Positions 1 to 8,538 of a stretch of 57,911 bases of DNA are shown here, in pieces. Origin of the DNA: JAHFUI01 sp041485905 (GTDB lineage: Bacteria > Acidobacteriota > Vicinamibacteria > Vicinamibacterales > CAVVIG01). The position numbers and the translations under genes were made by a program. Position 1 is the stretch's first letter; the number at the start of each line of letters is the position of its first letter. The stretch lies in assembly GCA_041485905.1 (NCBI GenBank), contig JBGPKK010000006.1, positions 1-57,911 of the forward strand. Direction: 5' to 3'. The notes beneath the pieces are model-generated. The model saw nothing but the letters and a program-made list of their open reading frames with translations. It did not search any database and had not been told where the DNA came from.

Positions 1-979
1 CGTCGACGCCGGGGTTGGCTCCGCCGAGGCGATCGCTCATGCCGCGATCGAGGCCGCGCGCATCCAGCGTGTAAATCCGCGCGTTGGCGCGGGCCGCGAG
101 ACTGACGGCGTCCTGCACCTGAGGCCACGCCTCCTCGGCGACGAAGCCTTCGGACATCAGCAGTACGGTCTTCCGACCTTCGATCTTTGCCAGACCATCC
201 ATCAGCGTCTTGAGAATCTGAAGGGTTTGAGCCGACTCCGCGCGGCCGGCGTTGGCTAGGCGCTGGGCTTTCGATTGAACTTCCTCGGTGGCCACGCGAC
301 ATTGGTCCCTGTCGTCTGCGCAGGCACGGCGAACGGCTTCGTCGAGCACTGTCGAGTCGCTGTTGAAGACGATGCGCACCGCTTCGATCTCAGACATACG
401 CGGCCATGCACGTTCCTCGAACAGGCGCGCGTTCGATTTCATGTTCGGCTTCGCATTCCGAAGCGCCTTGAGCAGCTCCTCGCGGTCGCTCGTGAGCCGG
501 TTGTTCACCATCCGTCCGCTCATCACGATCCCACCGACGTCGCCGTCATGGAACTGCCGCGAGAACAGGGTGGTGGCGGCATCCTGGGTTCGTTTGAAGC
601 CGGACGGCGTCATGTGTGCATCGTCGAAGACGACCACGAAGAGTCGACGATCGGTCTGGGATGACGACTCACCACCCATCGACGGTCTGTTTGCCTGACC
701 TGATAAGGTCCGCCCTACGGGTCGATTTGGAGTATCGGTGACGTGCAGATACAACTGCTGGATCTGCTGCGGTCTGCCTTCCTCCTGCACGTCGAAATCT
801 TCGAGAGCGAGATCGCTGACAAACGCCCCGTTCCTGTCCTGAACGACCACGTCCACCTCGACGAGATCGGTCGAGCCGCGGAAGGCAGGCGGAGCCTGCG
901 GCGGCGTTTGCGGCGCGGCGCGGACGGCCGCCGCAAGGGCCATCGCCGCGGCGATCGTGCCGATCGTCTTCCGTGTCAT
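1..979 (-). CDS. VWFA-related Acidobacterial-type secreted protein (C-terminus cut by window edge)
   Basis: The reading frame is open from an ATG at 979 to base 1, so about 326 N-terminal residues are seen and the C-terminus lies outside. It starts with a hydrophobic signal peptide (MTRKTIGTIAAAMALAAAV) and continues with the FRGSTDLVEVDVVVQDRNG strand typical of VWFA-related Acidobacterial proteins. A Rossmann-like VWA core follows (RLFVVVFDDAHM; later KIEGRKTVLLMSEGF and ARIYTLDARG). No DxSxS metal site is evident, so metal binding is doubtful. It is the last gene of the operon and starts 7 bp after the PD40 gene. Residues about 87-94 are encoded by an R1 palindrome. The function is unknown; it is probably a periplasmic or surface protein-interaction module. 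Confidence 0.85.
   Translation of the reverse strand, partial: MTRKTIGTIAAAMALAAAVRAAPQTPPQAPPAFRGSTDLVEVDVVVQDRNGAFVSDLALEDFDVQEEGRPQQIQQLYLHVTDTPNRPVGRTLSGQANRPSMGGESSSQTDRRLFVVVFDDAHMTPSGFKRTQDAATTLFSRQFHDGDVGGIVMSGRMVNNRLTSDREELLKALRNAKPNMKSNARLFEERAWPRMSEIEAVRIVFNSDSTVLDEAVRRACADDRDQCRVATEEVQSKAQRLANAGRAESAQTLQILKTLMDGLAKIEGRKTVLLMSEGFVAEEAWPQVQDAVSLAARANARIYTLDARGLDRGMSDRLGGANPGVD
697..719. repeat. R1 palindromic repeat inside a coding sequence
   Basis: GACCTGATAAGGTC followed by CGCCCTACG. It closely matches the tandem pair at 21973-22047 (GACCTGATgAGGTCCaCCCaCG). It lies in frame inside the VWFA gene and encodes a short loop (PVGRTLSGQ read on the minus strand). Confidence 0.6.
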
Positions 980-986
980 TCCCGTA

Positions 987-1823
987 TCATTTCGCCGAGA
1001 TGTCCGCGACCACCAGGTCGAACTTCTTCCGATCCTTCCGCTCGAGCCACGCGAGCTTCATGCCGTCCGGAGACCAGGCGGGGAGCACGGCATTCTTCGG
1101 GCCGGCAAGTTCCTGTTTGCGCCCCTGCTCGTCCATCACCATCAGCGGACCGCCGTCGCGTTTCGTGAAGGCGATCAGCTTGAGCGGAGCAGGAGCCCAT
1201 CCCCAGTTGATGCCAGGGGTGACGCCTTCATTGATCCATTCGCCGAGCGTTGTCCCTTTAAGCTTCAAGGACCAGATGTGGACCACCTGCGACTGGTCCG
1301 AAATGGCGCCGGCCTCTTCGGCGCTCGTTCCCGGGACTCCACCGCGGCCGCTGGCGTCGCCACCGCCGCCCTTCGCGAGCGCGCCGACCGCGGCTGTGGC
1401 CCGCTTGGTTTCCTCTCGCTCCTCGACAGCGATCTTGAAAGTCGCAGACGCGGGCGAGGCCAGCCCTGATTTCCAGAGGTGGTACTGTAACGCCCACAAC
1501 GGCTGATCGCCCACGCTCTTCAGCGACTTCGACGGAACCGATATCACGTAGTGCTTCGTTGATTTGACGGCGCCCTGACGGTCCTTATCAACGGTCTGCA
1601 GGTAGATGTCCTTGCCGTCGGCCGGCCACGCGATCGAGGTGACCTGGCCTTTCAGTCTATCGGTGTCGACCTCGACGATCGTCTGCGGCGTGCCGAGGAC
1701 GGCTTGCCGCGCATCGACTCCCGCCTGCTGATTGCCTTGTTGCAGGAAGCCCTGTCGTACGTAATGTCCGGCTTCCGCCGGACCGGTGACGATGAGCGTT
1801 GCGATGAGACTGACAGCAAGCAT
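987..1823 (-). CDS. Secreted PD40/beta-propeller-like protein
   Basis: 278 residues. The start is placed at the ATG at 1823 because GGAGA lies 5 nt upstream and a signal peptide (MLAVSLIATLIV) begins there; an ATG 39 bases further upstream would overlap the preceding gene. The C-terminal part holds a WD40/PD40-like blade (VLPAWSPDGMKLAWLERKD) and an earlier one (VTSIAWPADGKDIYLQ), as in TolB-type propellers, but too few blades are visible for a full propeller. A Gly-rich linker sits mid-protein. It is cotranscribed between the sulfatase-like gene (13-bp gap) and the VWFA gene (7-bp gap). Residues 13-24 (TGPAEAGHYVRQ), right at the expected signal-peptide cleavage region, come from an R1 palindrome. 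No enzymatic motif is visible. Confidence 0.7.
   Translation of the reverse strand: MLAVSLIATLIVTGPAEAGHYVRQGFLQQGNQQAGVDARQAVLGTPQTIVEVDTDRLKGQVTSIAWPADGKDIYLQTVDKDRQGAVKSTKHYVISVPSKSLKSVGDQPLWALQYHLWKSGLASPASATFKIAVEEREETKRATAAVGALAKGGGGDASGRGGVPGTSAEEAGAISDQSQVVHIWSLKLKGTTLGEWINEGVTPGINWGWAPAPLKLIAFTKRDGGPLMVMDEQGRKQELAGPKNAVLPAWSPDGMKLAWLERKDRKKFDLVVADISAK
1760..1783. repeat. R1 palindromic repeat inside a coding sequence
   Basis: GTCCGGCTTCCGCCGGAC with an ACGTA-type flank, read on the minus strand as stem then TTACGTACG. It has the same architecture as the copies at 27288-27330 and 51716-51738. It is in frame within the export-signal region of the PD40 gene. Confidence 0.65.
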
Positions 1824-1836
1824 GATCGTTCTCCAG

Positions 1837-3822
1837 TCAGCGCGCGACGCGGGCCAGCGCACGTTTTGCGTCCTCGAACGACGGCTCCAGCTTCACCGCT
1901 TCACGATATTCCGCGGACGCGCGCTCGAGGTCTCCTTTGGCCTCCGCCACCTGCGCGAGACCAAAATGCATGCGCGAGGGCCGGTAGCCCATTCGCAGCA
2001 GCGCTTCGAACTGCGGTTCCGCTTCGGCGAACCGGGCCGTCCGCATGGCGAGGCTCGCGAGGTGCACGCGCGCCTGCGGGTCGGAGCCGTTGGTGCGGGC
2101 CGCGGCGGTGTACTCCGCGAGCGCCTGTCTCGCGTCACCCTGCTTTTCGTAAATCATGCCACGGACGAGCGCGACATCTGAAGTGCCAGGCTCGATCCGC
2201 GCCGCCTCGCTCGCTTTCTGTAAAGCGTGCGCCGTGTCTCCCTGGGTCAGGTAGGCGCGGGCAGCCGACAGCGCCGGCGCCGCACTCTGCGGGTTGAGCA
2301 CGCCTGCCGCCGCGTATTCACCCAGCGCGCGATCGACGTCGCCCTTCGCCCCGTACGCGTCGCCGAGAAACAGATGCAGCTCGTACGAGCGTTCGTTCAC
2401 CATGAGCAGGCGCTTGAACTGCGTGATCGCGAGATCGGTCTGTTTGCGAGACAGTGCATCCATCGCGCGGCTGAGCTGTGCGCGGAACGTCTCCGCCGCC
2501 GCGATCATATCTTTAGGATCTGCGCCCCGAACGCCCGGCGAGGGAGCCGCGATGCCGACGTAGCCGAGGCTGCGAAGCCGCGCCAGTGTTTCCGGATCCG
2601 GTTGTGGCGCGTTGGCCGTCGCAGCCGATCCAAAGGCGCCGGCGACCTTCGTCAACTCCCCGGACAGACCGTTGGCGAGTGGACCACGCGCGCCGATGGC
2701 GTTTTTCAGTTCGGCCTTGTCGGCCCGCATGTCGTAGAGCTCCGGCCGAGGCGCATCGATGTACTTCCAGGCGCCGACGCGTATCGATCGCAGCTCGCTC
2801 CAGCCGTAGTGCCATTTCGGATAGAACGTCTCCGCGTAAGACGAAGGCGGATCGCTGCGCGGTTTGCCGCCGATCGGCGGGAGCACGTTTTCTCCGTCGA
2901 TGCGTGCAGGAGCCCTGACCCCGGCGGCAGCCGCCAAGGTCGGCAGCACGTCAATCGCGCGAACCTGTTCGGGGACCGTCGTCCCCGCGCGCTCGTGCCC
3001 GGGCAGCCGCATGATCCACGGGACGCGCAGCACCGGCTCGTAGAGCAAGAGGCCGTGCTCCTGCTCGCCGTGTTCTCCAAGACTCTCGCCGTGATCCGCG
3101 ATGACGGAGACGATCGTCCGGTCGAGGCGCCCCGACTGCGCGAGCCCGTCCACCAGCTTGCCGATACACGAATCGACGTAGGCGATCTCGCCGTCGTACG
3201 GTGCGGCCTTGAACCGCGCGCCGAACGGCGGCGGCGCACTGTATGGCGCATGGGCGTCGTAGAAATGGACCCACGCAAAAAACGGCTGTGCATCGCCGCG
3301 GCCCAGCCACTTGAGTGCCGCGTTCGTCACGACGTCGCACCGGCGCTGGACCTGCAGCTTCATGCCGTCGCTGAATCCCGAAAAATCGGCGTCGAAAGTA
3401 TCGAAGCCCTGCGCGAAGCCATACGGAGCAGCCAGGATGAATGCGCCGACGAATCCGCCCGTCCGGTAGCCCTGCGCCTTGAACATCTCCGCCATCAGCG
3501 TCGCATCGGCGGGGATGGGCGTAGTGGCGTTATCGCGGACGCCGAACCGTGCGGGGTACATGCCGGTGAGAATCGCGGCGTGCGCCGGCCCGGTCAGCGG
3601 CGCCTGCGTCGTGGCGTCCGCGAACCGCACGCCCTCGCGCGCCAGGCGGTCCAGCACCGGGGTTGATCCTCGCGCGTACCCGTACGCTCCGACATGATCG
3701 GCGCGAACGGTGTCGATCGTGACGAGCAGAACATTGGGACGCGGCCGAGGTTGGGACAACAGAATCGCTGTGCCCGTGACGATCGCCGCGACGAAGGTAC
3801 TGGCGAGCTCTGTCCCCTTCAC
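1837..3822 (-). CDS. Sulfatase-like (alkaline phosphatase superfamily) hydrolase with TPR C-terminus
   Basis: 661 residues. After an N-terminal membrane anchor or uncleaved signal, the sulfatase fold begins at about residue 30 (NVLLVTIDTVRADHVGAYG, first metal Asp at 37). A second metal region reads IADHGESLGEHGEQEHG. The catalytic CxPxR position of sulfatases is T77-G-P-A-H81 here, so the formylglycine precursor Cys/Ser and the Arg are absent. A Thr nucleophile, as in phosphoesterases and phosphotransferases of the superfamily, is more likely than sulfatase activity. The C-terminal 250 residues are TPR repeats. The start codon overlaps the upstream VWFA gene by 4 bp (ATGA). The substrate is unknown; the active site is probably extracytoplasmic. 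Confidence 0.85.
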   Translation of the reverse strand: MKGTELASTFVAAIVTGTAILLSQPRPRPNVLLVTIDTVRADHVGAYGYARGSTPVLDRLAREGVRFADATTQAPLTGPAHAAILTGMYPARFGVRDNATTPIPADATLMAEMFKAQGYRTGGFVGAFILAAPYGFAQGFDTFDADFSGFSDGMKLQVQRRCDVVTNAALKWLGRGDAQPFFAWVHFYDAHAPYSAPPPFGARFKAAPYDGEIAYVDSCIGKLVDGLAQSGRLDRTIVSVIADHGESLGEHGEQEHGLLLYEPVLRVPWIMRLPGHERAGTTVPEQVRAIDVLPTLAAAAGVRAPARIDGENVLPPIGGKPRSDPPSSYAETFYPKWHYGWSELRSIRVGAWKYIDAPRPELYDMRADKAELKNAIGARGPLANGLSGELTKVAGAFGSAATANAPQPDPETLARLRSLGYVGIAAPSPGVRGADPKDMIAAAETFRAQLSRAMDALSRKQTDLAITQFKRLLMVNERSYELHLFLGDAYGAKGDVDRALGEYAAAGVLNPQSAAPALSAARAYLTQGDTAHALQKASEAARIEPGTSDVALVRGMIYEKQGDARQALAEYTAAARTNGSDPQARVHLASLAMRTARFAEAEPQFEALLRMGYRPSRMHFGLAQVAEAKGDLERASAEYREAVKLEPSFEDAKRALARVAR

Positions 3823-6284
3823 CGCGGTGGCTCGATCCGGGAGAGTCGATCGAGCAGTTCGGGAGAACCAGGCAGCACCGCGAGCCCGGCGCGCAACGCT
3901 TGAATCGCCAGCGCGGGCTGCGACAGGCGGACGTAGATGTCGGCGAGTGCGAGGTGCACGGGCACAATCGTCGGATCGACGAACGCCGCGCGCCGCCAGG
4001 CGGTAATTGCCTGACGGTCGTCGCCGGCCCCGTGATACGCCCAGCCGAGAAAGAACGCCGTGGATGCGTTTTGCGGCTCAGTCGAAAGCGATGTCTGGAA
4101 CGCCGAGACGGCCGATGGGTAATCTGCGGCGGCGAGCCTCTCGAGTCCTTTCTTCGCCGCGGCCGCGCCGGCCGAGGACGCACTTTGCAATCCAGTCGCG
4201 TATTGGCGCGCGAGCGCACCGTTGACGACAAGCCGTGGATCGAACGATCGGCTGCCGATCGATTCGTCCGCGACGGGCGGCCTGCGGCCCGCACGCACTT
4301 CGACTTCGCGTACGACTTGCGCTGCGGTCTCACCTCCACTGGTGACTGTGGCGCGCACCAGGTACGTGCCCGCCGGCACACTTTGCAACGCCAGCTCGAT
4401 GCGCGCTTCCCGGATGACGCCGCCAGTTGTCGGCTGCACGTCCTGCAGATCCGCCGTTCCTGACGTGACGGCCGTCTGCTGACCGATCGGCGCGAGATCG
4501 ACCGTGATCCTGACGTCGCGAACCTGATCGGGCGTGCGGCCGTACACCGCAAGCACGCCGCTCAAGCCGTCGCCCGTGTAGGCGGTTGGCCGCACCGGCA
4601 GCTCGCCGCGTGTGGAGCTGAGGATGAGATCACCCGTGGCGAGCGCCGGGCCGTCGAGCGCGCGAGACGTGAATCGTCTATCGGCGCTGCCGACGAGACC
4701 TCCGGGTTCGCGCACGATAGCGCGCATGAGGTACTCGCCGGACGGCAATTCGAACTGCACGCGATACATGCCGGTCCCGGTCGTAGCCGCCTGGTCGCGG
4801 TGCTCGGGCAGCGCGATCGTATCGGTGCCGCTGGCCGCAATGCGGCCATCAGCCGCCGACCGGACGACGAACACGACGTCGGCGGAGCGAGACTGCCTGT
4901 CCGACGCGAGCGGCAGGTCTGCCGCCAGGCTGAGGATCACGCGCTGCATGCCCTGCGCAGCGCCGCGGAGCAGGTAGGTCGTGTATTGAACCGGGAGCCC
5001 CTGTTGCGGGAACGGCGCGGCGAGCGCGCGATCGATGGCCTGGCGTCGATCCAGGCGCGACGCGGGATCGACAAGCGCGTAACCGGTTCTGGTGCCGGCG
5101 GTCGCGCCGCTGCGCGCAACGTGGACTTTCACGCGCCGGTACTGTCCTGGATCTTTCACCGCGTTGTCGCTCGGCGTGAAGCCGACGAGGTAATAGTCCT
5201 GCGACTGCGCCGCGACGGAGGCGAACACCTGATCGGCGCGGAGACCGGCGTCGTTGGCAAAGAGGCCGTCGGTTTCCGCCGCGAGACCGGCCAGCGGGCC
5301 GACCCTGTCGAGAATCCCGGTTGCTTGATCGCCTCCCGTCGGCTCGTTGACGGTGAAATCTGACTCGCGCCGGTTGACGTCGACGGCGTAGATGACGCTG
5401 TAGGACTGCGCGGCGGCGGCGGCCACATCTTCCAGCTCACGCCTGACGTTGTCGTCGTAAAAGCCCTCGGAAATGAAGATGACCGACTTGCGTCCCTCGA
5501 TCTCCCGCATCTGCCGCATCATGTCGCGCAGCAGGCCAAGCACGCGGCGGGTTTCGGCATCGGCGGTCTTGACGATCGCCAGCGCATCTTCTTTGACGAT
5601 CGCTTTCAGCGTCAGCTCATTGCCTGCCTGCTTCTTGGCGTCGCTGCCGAGCTCTGTTTCGACGCGAAGCTCGACACGCCTCAGCATTTCGTCGCTACCG
5701 CGCGTGATCTGAAAGGCTTCATCGACCTGCATCCCGCCGAGCGGGCCGCGTGTGGTCGGCTGCGCCAGGCCGCGGACCTTGGTCAACTCGGCTGCCACCT
5801 GCTGCGCGTTTGCCGTGAAGCCGATCTGCGGTCCCGGTCCAGGGAGGGCGTTGACGGCGACGCGATCGCCGGGATGAAACCTTGTCTGCAGGAACCGCTG
5901 GGCGGCCGCGCGGGCTCGCTGCTCGTTGCCAGGCGCGATGTGCTGTTGATCGAAAACGAAGACGTACAGGTGCCCGCGTGGGGCGCCTTGATTCGTGGAG
6001 ACCTCACCGCCAACCGTATGGCTCGCGGCCTCCGCGTACGATTCGGTCGGTCCCTCGATGTGCTGGAAGAAGACCACCGGGCGCGAGGCGCCGTTTTCTT
6101 CCACGTCGATCTCGCTTTGTTTGAGATCGCGAACCGGGCGGCCGTCGCTGTCCGTGACGCGCACGTCCAGCCGCACGAGCTCGACGCCCGCTTTGAACGA
6201 CGGTGGGACTTGATCGGGAGGGGCCTGGGCCGCGACCGCAGATATCAGACCCGCCGCCGCCGCACACGCGAGCAGGGCTCTCAT
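3819..6284 (-). CDS. VWFA-related Acidobacterial-type protein with C-terminal TPRs
   Basis: 821 residues. The start is taken at the ATG at 6284, 4 bp after the stop of the upstream gene, where a signal peptide ending AVAAQA begins; a longer version adds 16 unlikely residues. The N-terminal third is the VWFA-related domain (KAGVELVRLDVRVTDSDG, then LYVFVFDQQHIAPGN and GRKSVIFISEGFYDD). The middle is beta-rich and resembles Ig-like or carboxypeptidase-regulatory sandwiches. The last 120 residues form TPR-like helices (DYPSAVSAFQTSLSTEPQNA). No canonical MIDAS DxSxS is seen. It lies between the two sulfatase-like genes and overlaps one of them. The role is unknown; it is probably a periplasmic scaffold acting with its neighbours. 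Confidence 0.82.
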   Translation of the reverse strand: MRALLACAAAAGLISAVAAQAPPDQVPPSFKAGVELVRLDVRVTDSDGRPVRDLKQSEIDVEENGASRPVVFFQHIEGPTESYAEAASHTVGGEVSTNQGAPRGHLYVFVFDQQHIAPGNEQRARAAAQRFLQTRFHPGDRVAVNALPGPGPQIGFTANAQQVAAELTKVRGLAQPTTRGPLGGMQVDEAFQITRGSDEMLRRVELRVETELGSDAKKQAGNELTLKAIVKEDALAIVKTADAETRRVLGLLRDMMRQMREIEGRKSVIFISEGFYDDNVRRELEDVAAAAAQSYSVIYAVDVNRRESDFTVNEPTGGDQATGILDRVGPLAGLAAETDGLFANDAGLRADQVFASVAAQSQDYYLVGFTPSDNAVKDPGQYRRVKVHVARSGATAGTRTGYALVDPASRLDRRQAIDRALAAPFPQQGLPVQYTTYLLRGAAQGMQRVILSLAADLPLASDRQSRSADVVFVVRSAADGRIAASGTDTIALPEHRDQAATTGTGMYRVQFELPSGEYLMRAIVREPGGLVGSADRRFTSRALDGPALATGDLILSSTRGELPVRPTAYTGDGLSGVLAVYGRTPDQVRDVRITVDLAPIGQQTAVTSGTADLQDVQPTTGGVIREARIELALQSVPAGTYLVRATVTSGGETAAQVVREVEVRAGRRPPVADESIGSRSFDPRLVVNGALARQYATGLQSASSAGAAAAKKGLERLAAADYPSAVSAFQTSLSTEPQNASTAFFLGWAYHGAGDDRQAITAWRRAAFVDPTIVPVHLALADIYVRLSQPALAIQALRAGLAVLPGSPELLDRLSRIEPPR

Positions 6285-6288
6285 GGGG

Positions 6289-8511
6289 TCAGTGTCGTGC
6301 GGCGCGTTGACGACCCGAGGGCGGCTCGGCAAACGTCCGCCGCGACTGCGCGCGCACCGCGTCAGCCTGTTGCCGGTTCCCGAACATCGTCCAGAGATGG
6401 GCGGCGAGGGCGTAGGTGTCGGCCGTCGGCGTGACGCGAATCATCTCGTCGATCATTTTTGTCGCCGCCTCCGAACGTCCGCTCGCCTGATACAGCATCG
6501 CCAGGCCCGCGCGCGCCCGCGAGTTCTGCGGAAAGTACTTCAGCTCTTCGATGAATTGCAGTTCCGCCTCCGGGTACCGCTCCAGACGGCCGAGCGTGTC
6601 GGCGGTGTAAAAGTGCAGCTCGTTGATCTGCAGGGTGCCCTTGCGATTCAGCTCGGCGATCGCGTCCTGGAACAGCGGCAGCGCCTCGGCGTACTTCCCT
6701 TGATCGTAGAGCAGCCGTGCGTCGATGTAGATCGGCAGCGGCAGCGTCGGGTCGGCCTCGCGGGCCAGCTTCGCCTGTTCGCGCGCCTCGTCGACATCGT
6801 GCCTGGCGAGCGCAATCTTCGCGAGCAGTTCGTGGGCCGACGCGCGGCCGCGGGCGTCGCGCTCGGCCGCCACGCTCGCCGCCAGCTCCGCGTGTGCGCG
6901 CGCGTCATCGAGTTTCTTCAGCTTGAGCAGCGCCGCGGCGGCGCCGAGATACGCGTTGGAAAACGTCGGTTTCAGCTCGATGATGTGCTTGTAGGCGTCG
7001 ACGGCCTGGTCGAACCGTTCCGCGCGGATCGAGAACGTCGCAAGCTGATCCCAGACGTCGATCATCCCGGGATCCTCGCGAAGAATGCGCCGCAGCAATG
7101 CCGTCGCCTGGCCCCAGTTGCGCTCGCCCGCGAATTCAACGGCCTGGCGATACGTATCGAGAATCTCGCGCTTGTCCTTCGGGTCGGGGAGTGTGTCGCC
7201 CGACGCCTTCGTCACGTCTGTTTGAGCGCCGACGTAGCCGAGCGCCTGCAGCCGTTCGCGATCCTCGGCCGACACTTCGGCCGGTGCTTCGATAGGGACG
7301 CCTGCAATCAACCGTCCGAGGGCGCCTCTGAGCGCGTCGGTTGTCTGCGCGCGCCCGCGGTCCTCGACGATGTTCTGCCGCTCGTGCGGATCGCGATCGA
7401 GATCGTAGAGCTCTTCTGTGGGCGCCTTGATGTAGCGATACCGATCTTCAGTGAGCGCGGTCAGCTCGCTCCAGCCGAAGTGGTAGCGCGCGTATAACGC
7501 TTCCGAGTAGACCGCCTGCTCAGACAGACGACCGGTGCCGTCGAGCACCGGCTTCAGGGATCGCCCCCGCAGGCTGCCGGGAATCGGCGCCTTGGCCAGT
7601 GCCAGAATCGTGGGCGCCACGTCGATGTGCTGCACCACGTCGCGGATGCGCCGGCCGCTACCGGCGCCGCCGGCCTGCTTCACGATGAGCGGGACGTGAA
7701 TGGCTTCGTCGTACACGAACAGTCCGTGCTCCTGTTCGCCGTGATCGCCAAGTCCTTCACCGTGATCGGACAACAGGACGATGGTCGACCGATCGTAGAG
7801 CTGGTGCGATTTGAGGTAGCGAATCAAACGGCCGACGATCTCGTCCGCGTACGCGATCTCGCCGTCGTAGGGTTCGTACTCGGCGTACTGAGACGGAGGC
7901 GAATACGGCTTGTGCGGCTCGTACAGGTGGAGGAACAAGAACACCCGCTGCGATCCCTGTTGATCGAGCCATCGCTCGGCGATGGCTTCCGACAGGGAGC
8001 CGTCGCGCTGCACCTGCCCGATCGTCAGCTCCGGAGAGCTCGGCGGCATGTCGCCGTCGAAAAAATCGAATCCCTGATTGATGCCCGTCTCCTTGCGGAG
8101 CACGTAGGCCGACACGATGCCGCCCGTCGTGTAGCCGCGCTCGCGAAGCATTTGCGGCAGCAGCCGCTCGCCGCTCTTCACGACGAAGCCGATGTTGTCG
8201 CGGACGCCGGTCTCGAATGGCAGGCGGCCCGACAGGAGGGAGACGTGGGCCGGCAGCGTCTGCGGGGCGTGCGAATAGGCGCGCTCGAAGACCGCCCCGT
8301 CGGCGGCCAGGCCGTCAATCGCGGGCGTCCTCACGTTCTTGTAGCCGTACGCCGGCAGGTGATCGGCTCTGAGCGTGTCGATGGAGATGAGGATGATGGG
8401 GCCGTTGACCGGCGCGGAGGCGCGCGCGTAGCGCCATCCGCCGACCGCCGCGAGGGAGGTGCCGAGCGCCGCCAGGACCAGAATGAAGGTGTACCGAAAA
8501 GGACGAGCCAC
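6289..8511 (-). CDS. Second sulfatase-like hydrolase with TPR C-terminus
   Basis: 740 residues and a paralogue of the 1837-3822 product. An N-terminal membrane segment is followed by the sulfatase-type core (IILISIDTLRADHLPAYGYK) and the metal motif LLSDHGEGLGDHGEQEHG. The nucleophile region is T85-L-P-A-H89, again Thr instead of Cys/Ser and His instead of Arg. The family conserves a short FGWSELTALTEDRYRYIKAP segment before the TPR array, and the other paralogue has a matching YGWSELRSIRVG. The C-terminal 300 residues are TPRs. Neighbouring genes in the operon sit 4 and 27 bp away. It is likely a membrane-anchored periplasmic phosphoester or sulfoester enzyme of unknown substrate. Confidence 0.85.
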   Translation of the reverse strand: MARPFRYTFILVLAALGTSLAAVGGWRYARASAPVNGPIILISIDTLRADHLPAYGYKNVRTPAIDGLAADGAVFERAYSHAPQTLPAHVSLLSGRLPFETGVRDNIGFVVKSGERLLPQMLRERGYTTGGIVSAYVLRKETGINQGFDFFDGDMPPSSPELTIGQVQRDGSLSEAIAERWLDQQGSQRVFLFLHLYEPHKPYSPPSQYAEYEPYDGEIAYADEIVGRLIRYLKSHQLYDRSTIVLLSDHGEGLGDHGEQEHGLFVYDEAIHVPLIVKQAGGAGSGRRIRDVVQHIDVAPTILALAKAPIPGSLRGRSLKPVLDGTGRLSEQAVYSEALYARYHFGWSELTALTEDRYRYIKAPTEELYDLDRDPHERQNIVEDRGRAQTTDALRGALGRLIAGVPIEAPAEVSAEDRERLQALGYVGAQTDVTKASGDTLPDPKDKREILDTYRQAVEFAGERNWGQATALLRRILREDPGMIDVWDQLATFSIRAERFDQAVDAYKHIIELKPTFSNAYLGAAAALLKLKKLDDARAHAELAASVAAERDARGRASAHELLAKIALARHDVDEAREQAKLAREADPTLPLPIYIDARLLYDQGKYAEALPLFQDAIAELNRKGTLQINELHFYTADTLGRLERYPEAELQFIEELKYFPQNSRARAGLAMLYQASGRSEAATKMIDEMIRVTPTADTYALAAHLWTMFGNRQQADAVRAQSRRTFAEPPSGRQRAARH

Positions 8512-8538
8512 GGTTACCTGCTTCGTGCTCAGGGTTGC

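Noticed and set aside
2227..3666. Long open frames opposite the sulfatase, TPR, oxidase and arginine genes (several over 400 codons)
   Set aside because: They lie fully antisense to genes with clear motifs, are Arg/Pro-rich and arise from GC-rich codon bias.
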